Shown here: positions 53,827 to 64,000 of the stretch, one piece after another
Layout: each line of letters opens with the position of its first letter
Position numbering within the stretch: the first letter of the stretch is position 1
Assembly (NCBI GenBank): GCA_001414485.1
Contig: LLEY01000016.1
Coordinates: 124,001 to 188,000, forward strand
DNA from: Calycina herbarum
Lineage: Eukaryota > Ascomycota > Leotiomycetes > Helotiales > Pezizellaceae
Reading direction: 5' to 3'
Length of the DNA: 64,000 bases
Notes under the pieces: model-generated
Databases searched by the model: none
The model's input: the letters and a program-made list of their open reading frames with translations, nothing else
What the model was told of the DNA's origin: nothing
Program-made: the position numbers and the translations under genes

Positions 53827-56800
53827 TCAAATGAAAGCTCCCCATTCCCCTTCCCCACCACCCCCGGTATCATCACCCTCAATCCTCCCCCTAACACTCC
53901 CCTTCAACCCACTATGCGCCGCATCAACACTAATAGGTCTCCTCCTGGCGCCCTTAAAAATCCTCGGCCCAGGCCCGCCCCCAACATCGCGCCCTCGTCC
54001 CCCTTCAGGAGCATAACTTTTACTCTTCTCCGCTGTTCGAGAACTCTCTCCTGCACCAGGTCCAGGTATCAAATTCGCACGAGCAGACCCCATTCTCGCA
54101 GTCAAATCACTTTCCGAATCCTCGGGTTTTTGCTCCTCTCCAAGTTCGGATTCCGTTCCACCAAGAATAGTGACGTTGGCCGGGTCATTCCGACTATCAG
54201 GTTGCGTCTCCCAAGACCCATCAGAATAATCCTCCGGCAAAAAATCCTCATAAGAGTCTTCCCTTTCCTGACGCACCGGAGAGGAAATTTGTGACTTGGT
54301 AGGCGAACGCAGAGATTCGTTCGCAGATTCAAACCTACTATCCCTACTCTCCAAACTCCTCACACTTCCCCTGGTCCCAAACCCCTGATCTTGGATATAA
54401 GATCTTAACTGCCTCGTACTTTCCCTCGCCATGCCGTAGGAAATCCCGAATGAATCGCGGGGTATAGGTTCTTCTTCTCTCAAGGGATGGGGCTGATGGA
54501 GTGTATTTTCAAAAGAGGAGAATATTAGAGGTTCTTCTGGGACGGTGGGGGAGTCGGCGTATGAAGTTCTAGTTCTTGCGAGTCGGGAGTCGCGGTTGGA
54601 AGAGCGCATTGAACCACCCCCGAAGAAGGGCGAGGAACCTATACGTCTCGATACAGGACGTGAATTTCTCGAGCTACTATTCGAGGGGCGACGGAAAGTA
54701 GAATCTTGAATTTCAGGGGACATCGTCACCTGTCGAATCCCCATATGCATAGCCGATCGAATAGGAGGGGAAGTAGGGTAAGTATCCGAGTACTCAGATA
54801 AAGCACTGATGCCACTAGGTGGTCGTTCAGTTTGATTCGAGGATGTAGCTACCGTTTTCCAAGTCCTGGAGTTACGGGCTAGACTTGGTTTTTGACCTAG
54901 GTTATGATTGAGATTGGTGTTGGTGGTCCAGACTTGGCCGTGGCCTATACTTCTTCTTTTTGTGCTTTTGCTGGAAAGGGAGGAGATGGATCTGTTTACG
55001 CCGTGGCCGTTGCCACTTCTTCTACGGTTTTCGAAGCCAGGGAACATGCGGGTTTGGCGACGGCTTGTTCGACTTGTTACTCGACTGTTGTTCACTCCCT
55101 CCGGGATGTAAACAATGTCTGGAGGTTGTGGGGAGACGGACTTTTTGCGGCCAAGTGCTGAGAAGTTATCGAGGGGAGTGGCAGAGATGTCACTTCCTGT
55201 CAATCCAAGGATACTTGATTCCCGATTCGCAGTATCAAGATATTGAAGTGGTTGCGAAGGCTGAGATGGTGGAGGTGAGGAGTTTGCAAGAACCGTAACA
55301 TTCGGATTACTCTCTTCTGGATCCCCAATAACTATCGTGTCCAATACACGAGCCGAGCGATGTTTATGGCCTTTCCGCGAGTAATTTGAATACGTCCTCG
55401 CCACTCCCAAAAGCTGCGAAGAGTTTGTGCGAGAAGACCGCAGAGTTGGATGAGAAGCGCTTTCTTGCGTAGATCTCCAACTTGAATCTGTTTTCGACAA
55501 GGCATTCTCTGAATATGAACGTACCCTATTCCCGGTTGTTTTAGCCTCCCCAGGAGTTATATCCGGTGCACCAATTCCACCCGACATAAGTTGTGACCTC
55601 CTTTCTAGCCCATCTCCCGATATTGTCTGTGATCTCCTCACCCTCCGGTCTTGCGGTGGACTTGATTTCCGTGGAATATATCGCCACGACTCGTGTTTTT
55701 CGTTCGTCGTAAGTCCATGCGTTGGACTAGTATCAAGGAACGTAGAAGTATCGAGTTCAAGGGGCGGAGGAGCAGCAACAGGAGGCGGCAGTACGATTTC
55801 CTCGACACTGGAATGGGATTCGATAGGTGCCGAAATATCCGATTTCGTAATACTTGCTGGTCGTTTCTTTGCATCTCGACGACGCTTGCGACAGAAGAGG
55901 AAAAGTGCAAGAAGGACAAGGAATAGAACTACTGCTGAGATTGTGATTGCTATTGCTAGAATCGCTCCTCTGCTGAGTTTCCTCGCAGATGCCTCGAGTG
56001 GAGTTCCACTTGCGGTTTGAGTAGGTTTCGTGGTTGAAGTTGCTTCCGTCGATTTTGTCGATGTTGCCGAGGGCTTAATTTGAGCAGCAACTGCAAACTT
56101 GAAGGTCTGTGTTTCTGATGCTCCAGAAGTTTTGGAGGCAGCCTTGATAGAAATCTCAATATCACCCGGCTTCACAATTTCAGGTACATTGCCTGATAGA
56201 ACGATTTTCGAGGAATCCAACTTTATCCAAGATTGAGAAGGTTTGGTTTTGAAAGCAACATCGGCGTCCGAAGGGTTGCGCAAATAAGAACTCAAGTCAT
56301 ATTTGAAATCAGACCCAACTGTCGCGTTCAAATTGGGTATCTCCTTGCTGAATATGGAATCTTCGACTTGGAGCAATATCGTCGCGTTTGCGCTATCCCC
56401 ATAAATATCTTCGGCATGAACAGTAAGGTTCTTCGGTACCACATCCGGTAGAGCTTTCCCAGATATCGTCATTGTCGAATTATCGAAAGCCAACCATGAT
56501 GGGGTATCAACCGTAAATTTAGTGATCGTTGTAGAATTCACATTTTGCCCATCGAGTTGAAGGTTATTCGCCAAACCAGTAAAGTTAACAGTATTTCCTC
56601 CAGTAGCGTTGAAGCTCATCGTTGTGTTGCTGAAAAATAACTGATGAGGACCAACCGTGATATCGAAATTTATGGAGCTACCAGCATACCCTTCCACATC
56701 TGAGGCGATGAGCGTAATCCCAAAAGTTTGTGGCGGCTGGATCAACGAAGCGTAGTCTGGAGTCTGGCCGCTAAAAGTCAAGGTGCTGCCATCGAATTTC

Positions 56801-57345
56801 ACCCAGGAAGGCATTGGTGTGTGATCCGCAGTGACTGCATAGTAATTGAGTTTGCCTGTTACATCGCTCGAAAATGTGTCGGGATCGAATGAGAATTTGA
56901 ATGGGGTCGTGGGGTGATAGGACAAAGTTGAGGGAATAGAGAAAGTTCCAAAGAAGGGAAGCTGGCTCGAAAGGGGAACATTGATCGTTGGCGCTGGATT
57001 CTTGGAAACTACCAGTGTTGCATTCAAGGTGTTCGGTCCCGAAGAATCGCTCGCTGTAAGACTTATGGCTACATTCGTCAATGTGTCCTTCCCAACGTCC
57101 TGTTCAGATGGTGTTCCAGATAATGTTCGGTTTTCGTTATCGAGAGAAAGCCATTTCGGTCCCGAAAGTTGATAGATAATAGGTAGATTCGATGAGAAAG
57201 TCGATTTTGGGAAAGTATATGAGAAAGGCTTCGAAACTCTAACGACTTGAGGGACTTGGGAGTTAAGAGGGTAGTCGATTGTTGGAACAGAAGTCGCAAT
57301 GTTTATTGCTATAGAAGCAGCGATTATATGCCACCCGAATAACAT
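53827..57345 (-). CDS. Axl2/Bud10-type cadherin-like membrane protein
   Basis: Single frame of 1172 residues from MLFGWHIIAASIAINIATSV, a plausible signal peptide. An upstream in-frame ATG at 57507 adds 54 residues that do not look like a secretion signal. The ectodomain (about residues 20-450) consists of four cadherin-like beta domains, each with a motif such as PKWLSLDNENRTLSGTPSE, PSWVKFDGSTLTFSGQTPD or PSWLAFDNSTMTISGKALPD, and several N-glycosylation sites. One transmembrane helix lies at about 457-485, followed by CRKRRRDAKKR and a long Ser/Pro-rich cytoplasmic tail. In yeast Axl2 marks the axial bud site; in filamentous fungi the homologue acts at septa and conidiation. Tail length and lack of RIP suggest an intact gene. 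Confidence 0.88.
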   Translation of the reverse strand: MLFGWHIIAASIAINIATSVPTIDYPLNSQVPQVVRVSKPFSYTFPKSTFSSNLPIIYQLSGPKWLSLDNENRTLSGTPSEQDVGKDTLTNVAISLTASDSSGPNTLNATLVVSKNPAPTINVPLSSQLPFFGTFSIPSTLSYHPTTPFKFSFDPDTFSSDVTGKLNYYAVTADHTPMPSWVKFDGSTLTFSGQTPDYASLIQPPQTFGITLIASDVEGYAGSSINFDITVGPHQLFFSNTTMSFNATGGNTVNFTGLANNLQLDGQNVNSTTITKFTVDTPSWLAFDNSTMTISGKALPDVVPKNLTVHAEDIYGDSANATILLQVEDSIFSKEIPNLNATVGSDFKYDLSSYLRNPSDADVAFKTKPSQSWIKLDSSKIVLSGNVPEIVKPGDIEISIKAASKTSGASETQTFKFAVAAQIKPSATSTKSTEATSTTKPTQTASGTPLEASARKLSRGAILAIAITISAVVLFLVLLALFLFCRKRRRDAKKRPASITKSDISAPIESHSSVEEIVLPPPVAAPPPLELDTSTFLDTSPTHGLTTNEKHESWRYIPRKSSPPQDRRVRRSQTISGDGLERRSQLMSGGIGAPDITPGEAKTTGNRVRSYSENALSKTDSSWRSTQESASHPTLRSSRTNSSQLLGVARTYSNYSRKGHKHRSARVLDTIVIGDPEESNPNVTVLANSSPPPSQPSQPLQYLDTANRESSILGLTGSDISATPLDNFSALGRKKSVSPQPPDIVYIPEGVNNSRVTSRTSRRQTRMFPGFENRRRSGNGHGVNRSISSLSSKSTKRRSIGHGQVWTTNTNLNHNLGQKPSLARNSRTWKTVATSSNQTERPPSGISALSEYSDTYPTSPPIRSAMHMGIRQVTMSPEIQDSTFRRPSNSSSRNSRPVSRRIGSSPFFGGGSMRSSNRDSRLARTRTSYADSPTVPEEPLIFSSFENTLHQPHPLREEEPIPRDSFGISYGMARESTRQLRSYIQDQGFGTRGSVRSLESRDSRFESANESLRSPTKSQISSPVRQEREDSYEDFLPEDYSDGSWETQPDSRNDPANVTILGGTESELGEEQKPEDSESDLTARMGSARANLIPGPGAGESSRTAEKSKSYAPEGGRGRDVGGGPGPRIFKGARRRPISVDAAHSGLKGSVRGRIEGDDTGGGGEGEWGAFI

Positions 57346-58400
57346 GCCTAATCTTTCGAATGACCTAAAATACTTAATGCGCCCCGATCCGGCGTTTGAA
57401 TGATATTGAAAGGTTACTTTCAAAAGGAGGACAAAGATAACAACCTTTCGAAATCCATGCAAGTATGCCAAAAACGTAGGAAATAGAGAACAGAAGGAAA
57501 TGGACATAACAGGAGCAAAGAAGCATCAAGTCAAAAATTTGGAGGCGCAGGCGGGGAGAAGGGAGGCGCCCTTATCGTTGTGTACCGCCTTGCTTAAGGA
57601 ATTCAACAGCAATGGTTCGCGGTAAGGGATTGCTCAGGTTTCCGACCCAGCCTTGTGGTGGTATTGAAATACGAAAAACTTACTTTGCGAGCAATTGACT
57701 TGGTGTGGTGAAGAAGGCTGGTGGAATTTGAAGGCGTTCGCGTGCCGAAGCCCAACCACCGGAAGATTTTAAATGTGTCGCATGGCGGTGCAGAAAATGC
57801 TATTTTAACCACGAAGCAACAAAGTTGAAATCTTTGGTTGCACGATATGATAGATCGTATGTATATAGTATCCTCGATGGCGTCTCTTCCGGTCGGCGAG
57901 TTGGAAGGTTGCGAGGGGTGGTAGGGAACCAGAAGACGAATATAGAAGCCTCAAGGAGGTCCGGTCTCCCTAGAGATCGAGCATTTCGAGGACAACAAAG
58001 TAATTGTTGGAGGATGCGTGGCACAATCACGACCCTGAGTTGTTGTAGAACAAGGGATGAGCAGGAGCGTAAGGGTGATTTTCTCCAAACTCGGTTAGAG
58101 GCTTGGACTAAGCGAGCCGAAAGGAGAGGGATACATAGAGCTTCTAGGGCACGAAGTAGAGGCCATTGGATATCAAGGAAAGAATCTTACCCCGCCCTTC
58201 TGACTTCCCGCCTTGCTGGGTTAAGATCAAAAATTGCGGCACACTACCTTTCAAGGCTCAGGAGAAACCTGGAGTCTGGAGGATCCCCTCTCCCGACATT
58301 ACGCATCAAAAAGTTGTATTGCGAACAGCGTTGTAATTCTTTTGTCGTTATCTCCAGTATAGGTAGATGTATGTTGTACATTGTAATTGGTGTTTTGTTT
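57346..58400. other. Intergenic region between Axl2-type gene and histidine phosphatase gene
   Basis: Should hold the Axl2-type promoter and the 3' UTR of the phosphatase gene. A 215-codon plus frame (57825-58472) is very Arg/Ser-rich, overlaps the phosphatase stop and has no domain; I treat it as chance. Confidence 0.4.
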
Positions 58401-59197
58401 CTACTCGCTGCCCCCCATATTGACACCAAGCAGAAACGCTGGCTCATCGACCTTGTGATGCTCATAACTTAGCACACCGATTGCGCCAGGTTCCAGCATC
58501 ATGGGCAAACTCATGCTTAAAGGGAAGCCGATCCAGCGTTTGGCGAAAGCTCTCAATATGTGTCCGTGTGCGATCAAAAGTACGTCCACGCCCTTTTCTC
58601 CATGCATGTATGGGCCTTGTATCTCCCTTATTTTGCTTATAATTCGATCCAGCCTTGTGGTGACTTCAGCCGGGGATTCTCCCCCTTCACACCCGTCTGT
58701 CCAAATATTCCAGGGCTTCTCTTGGTCCAACCCTTTGTCCTTACGAGCTGATCTTATCTGAGCAGTCAAGAGACCCTCGTATGCCCCGTATTCCCACTCC
58801 CGTATGTCTTCCGTTGTTTCTGTTTTTCCGCCCAAGTCCTGCTGCTGAGCGCCGTCGAACAGAATCTCGAATGTTCGCTGAGCTCTTGTTCTCGGGCTGA
58901 TGAATAGATGGGCGAGTCTCGAAGGGTCGACGATTTTCCCCGCGCCAACAATGACTCTGGCAGAATTCTCAACTTGGGATTCGCCATTGGGTGTTAAGGG
59001 GATGTCGCTGCGGCCAGTATACCGACCTGAGATGGTCCATTCGGTTTCCCCTATGAAAAGGTTAGAATTCAAGAAGAGCCATTGGGCGGATATTTCGCCG
59101 CAGATGCAGAAAGAAGAGGAGAGGAGCAAGACAGGTGGTTTTGCATACCGTGCCTGACGAGAAAGACTCTCGGTGTTCCAGCATCTTTGTCTGGCAT
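58401..59197 (-). CDS. Histidine phosphatase, sedoheptulose-bisphosphatase (SHB17)-type
   Basis: Two exons, 59149-59197 and 58401-59050, give 232 residues. The phosphoglycerate-mutase superfamily signature RHG is split by the intron (VFLVRH-GETEWTISGRYTG). Further motifs are LTPNGE, FISPRTRAQRT, IREWEYGAYEGLLTAQIRS, KPWNIWTDGCEGGESPAEV and the second catalytic His in LLIAHGHILRAF. The block WNIW-DGCE-GE and the lengths are close to yeast Shb17, which dephosphorylates sedoheptulose-1,7-bisphosphate in riboneogenesis. Another sugar-phosphate substrate is possible. Confidence 0.88.
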
Positions 59198-60104
59198 GGT
59201 GATGTCTGGTTCTACTTTTGATGGAGAGTTTCTGGGGAGAGCAAGAGCAAGAGGGTTGGAGGGGTTGGTGGTGGGTTGGAAGATGTACTGGTATTGAAAT
59301 GTGGCTGAAGGTGTGGTGTGGCTGGTGCGATAAGAGATAAAAAGATAGCAAATGGAATAGCTTCGATAATTGTTGACGACCTCAAACAAGTCACTTCAGA
59401 AGCACTCGAACGGATATTTTCTTCTGGCTTCCCGCCCAGGTGCAGGTTATGTAAGTGTTAAAAGTCGTGTCTCTTGATTAGACACAAAGCCGCAGTAAGT
59501 ACATCAGCTCCCCTCGCACCTGCCTTTCATACCTACTCTCGTTGTTCCAGCTTTTCGGGGTATAGTACAGTAATTCAAAGTGATTTTCCTAAACACTTGG
59601 AACCATTGAGACAATTAATTAGCCTTGGTGTTTTGGGACAAGGACAATTGAGCCAAAGTATTTAGCAATTGAACTGCCAGTTTGAATGTCCACGTAGCCT
59701 AGGGAGGGAGAGCTAACTCATAGGTACCTAACCAATTGAGAGAAAATGGCAGCAAGCTCAACTTCAATATTATTTAGATTAACTAATATACTTACTACTT
59801 AAAGCTCCCATCGGATTGCTTACCAGCTAGCGCTATGTTGCTGGCTGTCTCTGGATGGCGGCTGCCCTACTTACCCCCCTACCTTACCCCTACCTTGTTG
59901 GTTTGGTCACACAAGCACCAACCTGCCTACCTTGGTACACCTTGGACGTCAAGCACATCGTTAGGACGTCAGGTGAATCTGGCAGTACACGTACATCTCA
60001 TACATGCATCCATAAATTTCTTTCTAAGCCTTGGATTTCACATTTCACATTTCACATTTCACCTCCATCATTTGGATCTTATTCCCACCAGTGTACAAAT
60101 CAAG
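59198..60104. other. Divergent region between phosphatase and RBR genes
   Basis: Contains both promoters. Near the RBR start the 9-bp unit ttcacattt repeats about three times (60037-60061). No gene supported. Confidence 0.4.
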
Positions 60105-62290
60105 ATGGACCAGCGATATGGCAACGATTACTTTGGTAGACAAGACCACCCTCGACCTCCTACACGCTCTGCACGTCGGAGGAATACCAATGATACTCGC
60201 CAAACAAGTCATATTCCACATCATCATCATCAGCAGCAGCAACAACAACAGCCTTTTCAAAATACAACCCCACCCGAAACTCGTGGTCCAGTCATGTATT
60301 CATCTCCCTATCAACCTCAGCCTCAACCTCAACCTCAACCTCAACCTCAACCTCAACCTCAACCTCAACCTCAACCTCAACTACAACCTCAACTACAACC
60401 TCAGGCTTTTCAACTCCAACAGCCGCCGGAACCAAGGACATTCGATGGGTTATACACTGGGAATCCTCATGGTGATATGCATCATAACCAGAGCATGAAC
60501 TTCCGAGTTGAGCCTGGCTTTCAAAATGTCTACCATGGATCAGGTTACCAACCATCACCACCTTTCTTCTCTCCCACACCACAAACCCCAACGACGAGGG
60601 ATCCGGCTGGTCGTTACATGTCTCTTAGGTTGCCCGTTCGAACGGATTATAGGGACGTCTTTGGTCAATGTAAGTCATCTCTTCTAGCTATCGATCGAGA
60701 GGTTCCGATAAAAGCTCCATTCTCCCAGCTCTTCTCGGGGAATGAATCCAATTGTTCCAGCCAGCTGGCATAATGACCTTCCATTCTTCCAAATGATTAG
60801 GATATTGATCTTTCATTCTTCCAAGTGATTAAGGCAATATTCTGAATGTGGCAGGTGCTAACCAACAACCCCATAGTTAATCCCCAAGAAAGTTCTAATA
60901 TTGGTCCTACTTCACTTTTTTCTCAGTCTCAACAAAGTTTGGAATCTATGGCTCAGCATGTTGCTGGAATGGTTGAGCAACGCCCCAAAACTTGCATGGT
61001 CTGCCTTGAGACACCGAGTCAATTTGCACACTTTTGTACAAGATGTTTTAATGGACAAGTTTGTAGCGATTGTATCAAGGACTGGTTCATGGATGCTTGC
61101 AAGAATGAGTCAAAGATGCCCCCAAAATGCTGCAAGGAAATTCCATTGGCTTCAGTTTCGAAATATCTGGGCCCTGCAGAGGTAAGAAACATAAGCTTTC
61201 ATTTTTCATACACCCGTTCCCTCTATTGCTTCAGAGATTCTAGAACAAAAGCATTCATTCTCCGAGAACGTGCGGGAGAATCGGGAACTTTGGGTTGCAA
61301 TTCTTCTAAACGTCTCGGAGAATGGACGTCATTGTTCGAGAAGTTTTGCACATTGAAGCTAACTTGACTGGCTTAGATTGAGCTATACAAATCCAAGTAC
61401 GAAGAATGGAAGACCCCAGACAGACTTTATTGTCCAGTACCGACATGCTCGACGTTCATCCCACCTAGGCTATATACCACGACAATCACTCACCCAAACA
61501 ACTACTACGCGTCCGCGCTAAACCAACCACTCCCCCTGGGTACATTTACACCAAATCGAACTATATCTCAACCGCGAGTAGCATGCCCAAGCTGCTACAC
61601 TTCGATTTGCACCAACTGTCGATCAATCTCCCATATGGGCGACTGCCAAAGCGATCTCGATCCTAAGCTAGAGGCACGGTTGAAACGCTGGAATATTAAA
61701 CGTAGGTAAAGGAGACACCGTTCTCCCACTTCCTTTCTCTTGAATCACTCTTGAATCATTCCTAAACCCCAACATTATCCTGTGCCGAGACCCGAGACCT
61801 TTATTGGTAGGTAAACACTGACTTGCCCATTTTTCTAGGTTGTCCTAAATGTCGAACAGGCATTCGGAAGATAGCCGGTTGCTCCCATGTCGAATGTCGA
61901 TGTGGGGGTGAATTCTGTTTCTCATGCCTCAACCCCTTCCATCTTTGCGGTGGAAGTTGCGAAAGAAATCCCCTCAACAACGAAAGAAGAACGGGATCGA
62001 GATTGAGAACAGCACAGACGGTAGATGAAGCCGCTATAGAATCAGAGGACGACGATTTGGACGCACGTGCTTCGACCGCCAGAAGACCCTGTCAACATGT
62101 TTTTCTTCCATGGCGCCGTCCAGTCCATACACCAGATAATGAAGCCACGGGACCAGAATGCCAGCGTTGTTTTCAATCGGGGTTATTGCAAGGAAATTCG
62201 GAGACCGATGACAATATGGCTTGGTCTTGCGTTCATTGCCCTTCTATCATCTGCGGAGCTTGTAGGCTAGCTTTGAGAAGCGCGTTATGA
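60105..62290 (+). CDS. RBR (RING-IBR-RING) ubiquitin ligase
   Basis: Four exons, 60105-60669, 60877-61181, 61377-61701 and 61839-62290, give 548 residues. The N-terminus is disordered, with a His/Gln run and a Pro-Gln repeat (about residues 70-100) encoded by a CAACCT hexanucleotide array. RING1 begins CMVCLETPSQFAHFCTRC at about 228. The IBR has YCPVPTCSTFIPPR and CPSCYTSICTNC (about 309-385). RING2 begins CPKCRTGIRKIAGCSHVEC at about 400, and the Cys at about 413 is at the catalytic position of RBR ligases. RBR enzymes pass ubiquitin from E2 to that Cys before the substrate. The substrate is unknown. All junctions are GT-AG; the first intron has a GCTAAC branch point. Confidence 0.9.
60310..60405 (+). 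repeat. CAACCT hexanucleotide array in the RBR gene
   Basis: About a dozen near-perfect copies of caacct/cctcaa, ending in two actaca variants, encode alternating Pro and Gln. In-frame hexamer expansion changes only tail length. Confidence 0.85.
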
Positions 62291-63880
62291 GGGGTTTTTC
62301 ATAAAAGCGAACATTGTATAGATATCTTCTCCCAGATTCCAGCTTGTGACTTCGTTCGTGAACATAACTTAAGTGTGTTTGTTTGGAACTATCTGGGGTA
62401 ATATTAGAAATTGTTCCAAACCTCTCGGGTAAATTCTGAAATTAACCGAGATGTTTGAGACAATTTATGATTGTTACCCTAATCCCTTGGGACACTTACC
62501 AACCAGGTAGGAGCTACTGTACTGAGAAAGTGAGGAAGGGGGGGTCTGCTCTCATGGATTGATTGTATCTGGTGAAGAAATTTCCACAAAGATAACTCTT
62601 ACTGTGTAGACTCTTCTCATTCTCCTTGACCTACATATCACTTTCCTCTTTCTTTAGCTTGTTTTCTAAATCTCATGAGAATTGTTGCTATTAGAATAAG
62701 TCATATTCATCGCATGTCGATGCCCAGTATACTGAGCTAACATGCAACCCCTCACCAAAATACCAAAATCAGCTACTTCGTACCTCTTCGACCTGGGGGT
62801 GCAGAAGTTCCTAACTTTGATTTACTCTGCTCCCCATTTTCTTTTTTTTTTTTTTTGCAAGACTCGCCAACTGAATTCCAATGGCTGTTTCCATCTTTTT
62901 CCAAGATCTCGTACCGCATTTATAGGGAGCTGAGGTGGACTAAGACTGCAGTCAGAAATTTGTCATATTTTTAACCATCCTACTTTGCATTTTGCACTTT
63001 GCCCTAGTAGTTACTATGTCTTCTCGTATTTATTCCTATCATTATTGATTCGGTTACCTCCAAGTCCTCCCCCGAACCAGATAGAGCAAAAGCTCATGCA
63101 AGGCGGCACCATGAAAAGACCTCGAAGACGACTTCCAGTTCGGCATTTTACTATTGCGAAACGGGTTGATCGTGCTATTAGTATGGTTTGTAGTGTCTAG
63201 CGTTGCCCTCGAATGGCTGGTTGTACCGAAAGGTAGACTTCTCTGAGCTTCCACGTCCGTCATGTAAACTTCTCACAGCTCGCTAAACGCCGTCATGTTC
63301 CTTCACGGAGAGCATAGCTCGGAAGTACAGTATTTCAAGACCTAGGGTTACAAAGGCCATAAGACACTAGGAAAGTTCTTGCTTCTTTGTTTGTTGGAAT
63401 AGGCGCTTCTGACAGTTCCAAGTCGATGCGTGGGTTGATGAGGTCCATGAGTTAGGTTGCACGTTACTATCTCGGTCAGCGCAGATTGGGACTCATCATC
63501 CAAGGAAAGAGCAACCAATTGATTGGCCACCCCAAAGGGTAAGAATCTGCAGCCTGGTTCTCTGTATAACTCGGGTTTTCAAGCATACAAGTCTCTGGCA
63601 ATCTAACCTACTGCTCGGGGTTAATGGAGAAGTTGAGAATGTGATTGTACGATAAATGGAGAAAATGGATTACGCAGGGTATCGGGTACGAGGCTATAAA
63701 ATTGAATTCTCACTAGCCCAAGACACACTTAATAATATTACAAACCCCACATCTCTAAAACATATGAAGAGCGCAATCATCCCAAGCCATTTAATTCTAT
63801 ACAGTGCCCCCTCCTAAAACTCCAAAACATACATCCAAAGAAAGATCCCCAAGTCCAACTCCTCTCACATCCCCCTCCCA
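62291..63880. other. Intergenic region
   Basis: No gene recognised. It holds the RBR 3' UTR, a T-run at 62839-62856 and several short frames (60-71 codons) without domains. No repeat element seen. Confidence 0.4.
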
Positions 63881-64000
63881 TCAAGGAAAACAATCCAAGT
63901 TATCCTGCCCAGAATTCACAACGACCAACTTTGTCCTCTCATTCCCCCTTAAAGCTGGCACTTGATCCCACCGTCTCCGTCCCCCGGGAATCCTCTCACT
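63881..64000 (-). CDS. Possible C-terminal end of a gene running off the window
   Basis: A minus-strand frame is open from the window edge for 39 codons and ends at a TGA (63881-63883). The last residues read ERTKLVVVNSGQDNLDCFP. It may be the last exon of a gene lying to the right. Such a run could also occur by chance, and I do not recognise it. Confidence 0.3.
   Translation of the reverse strand, partial: SERIPGGRRRWDQVPALRGNERTKLVVVNSGQDNLDCFP

Noticed and set aside
53692..54294. 200-codon plus-strand frame at the 3' end of the Axl2-type gene
   Set aside because: It is an antisense shadow of the Ser/Pro-rich tail codons of that gene.
57825..58472. 215-codon plus-strand open frame
   Set aside because: It overlaps the 3' end of the histidine phosphatase gene, is Arg/Ser-rich with no domain, and gives no homologue-like motif. 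Likely a chance frame.

Overview
This window looks like a chromosome segment of a filamentous ascomycete (Pezizomycotina). Its genes have short GT-AG introns with CTAAC/CTAAT branch points. Its repeats carry the C-to-T (CpA to TpA) decay expected of repeat-induced point mutation (RIP). The families present would fit a helotialean leotiomycete, but I cannot place the species.

Layout. 1-7.7 kb is gene-bearing: a 626-bp hAT-type MITE, rho1 (minus) and a mitochondrial L24/MRPL40-type ribosomal protein (plus). 7.7-24.2 kb is a RIP-mutated transposon block. It holds a Fot1/pogo element, a Ty3/gypsy chromovirus in minus orientation (element II), a second chromovirus nested inside it (element III), a solo LTR of element III, and nested LTR remnants. 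24.2-40.9 kb is a gene island: a possible DUF3632-type gene, two low-complexity Arg/Ser/Pro/Gln-rich genes sharing a C-terminal motif, the AP-3 mu subunit, a DUF4536 protein, a multi-pass membrane protein, a ZCCHC10-type zinc-knuckle protein, Cwf18 and a mitochondrial PPR protein. 40.9-50.9 kb is a second transposon block. It holds a complete but RIP-mutated LTR element (element A) inserted in an older LTR, followed by an LTR of family A sitting inside an LTR of family B. 51-64 kb returns to genes: a tRNA-Lys(CUU) with an intron, a RING-like protein, an Axl2/Bud10-type cadherin-like protein, an SHB17-type histidine phosphatase and an RBR ubiquitin ligase. A possible gene end lies at the right edge.

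The most interesting items are four. First, element A carries an intron-containing gene in antisense orientation, tail to tail with pol, with a Zn2Cys6-like cysteine cluster. Second, the zinc-knuckle gene is joined correctly only by a 49-nt AT-AC intron. Third, the transposon blocks have exact target-site duplications, so the order of insertions can be read, including reciprocal nesting of families A and B and an in-window empty-site comparison. Fourth, two neighbouring low-complexity genes end in the same short motif.

The host genes are housekeeping functions with no operon logic. They cover cell polarity and wall synthesis (rho1, the Axl2-type protein), vesicle sorting (AP-3), splicing (Cwf18, perhaps the zinc-knuckle protein), mitochondrial expression (MRPL40-type, PPR) and ubiquitination (RBR, RING). 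Several sit head to head with short shared promoters.
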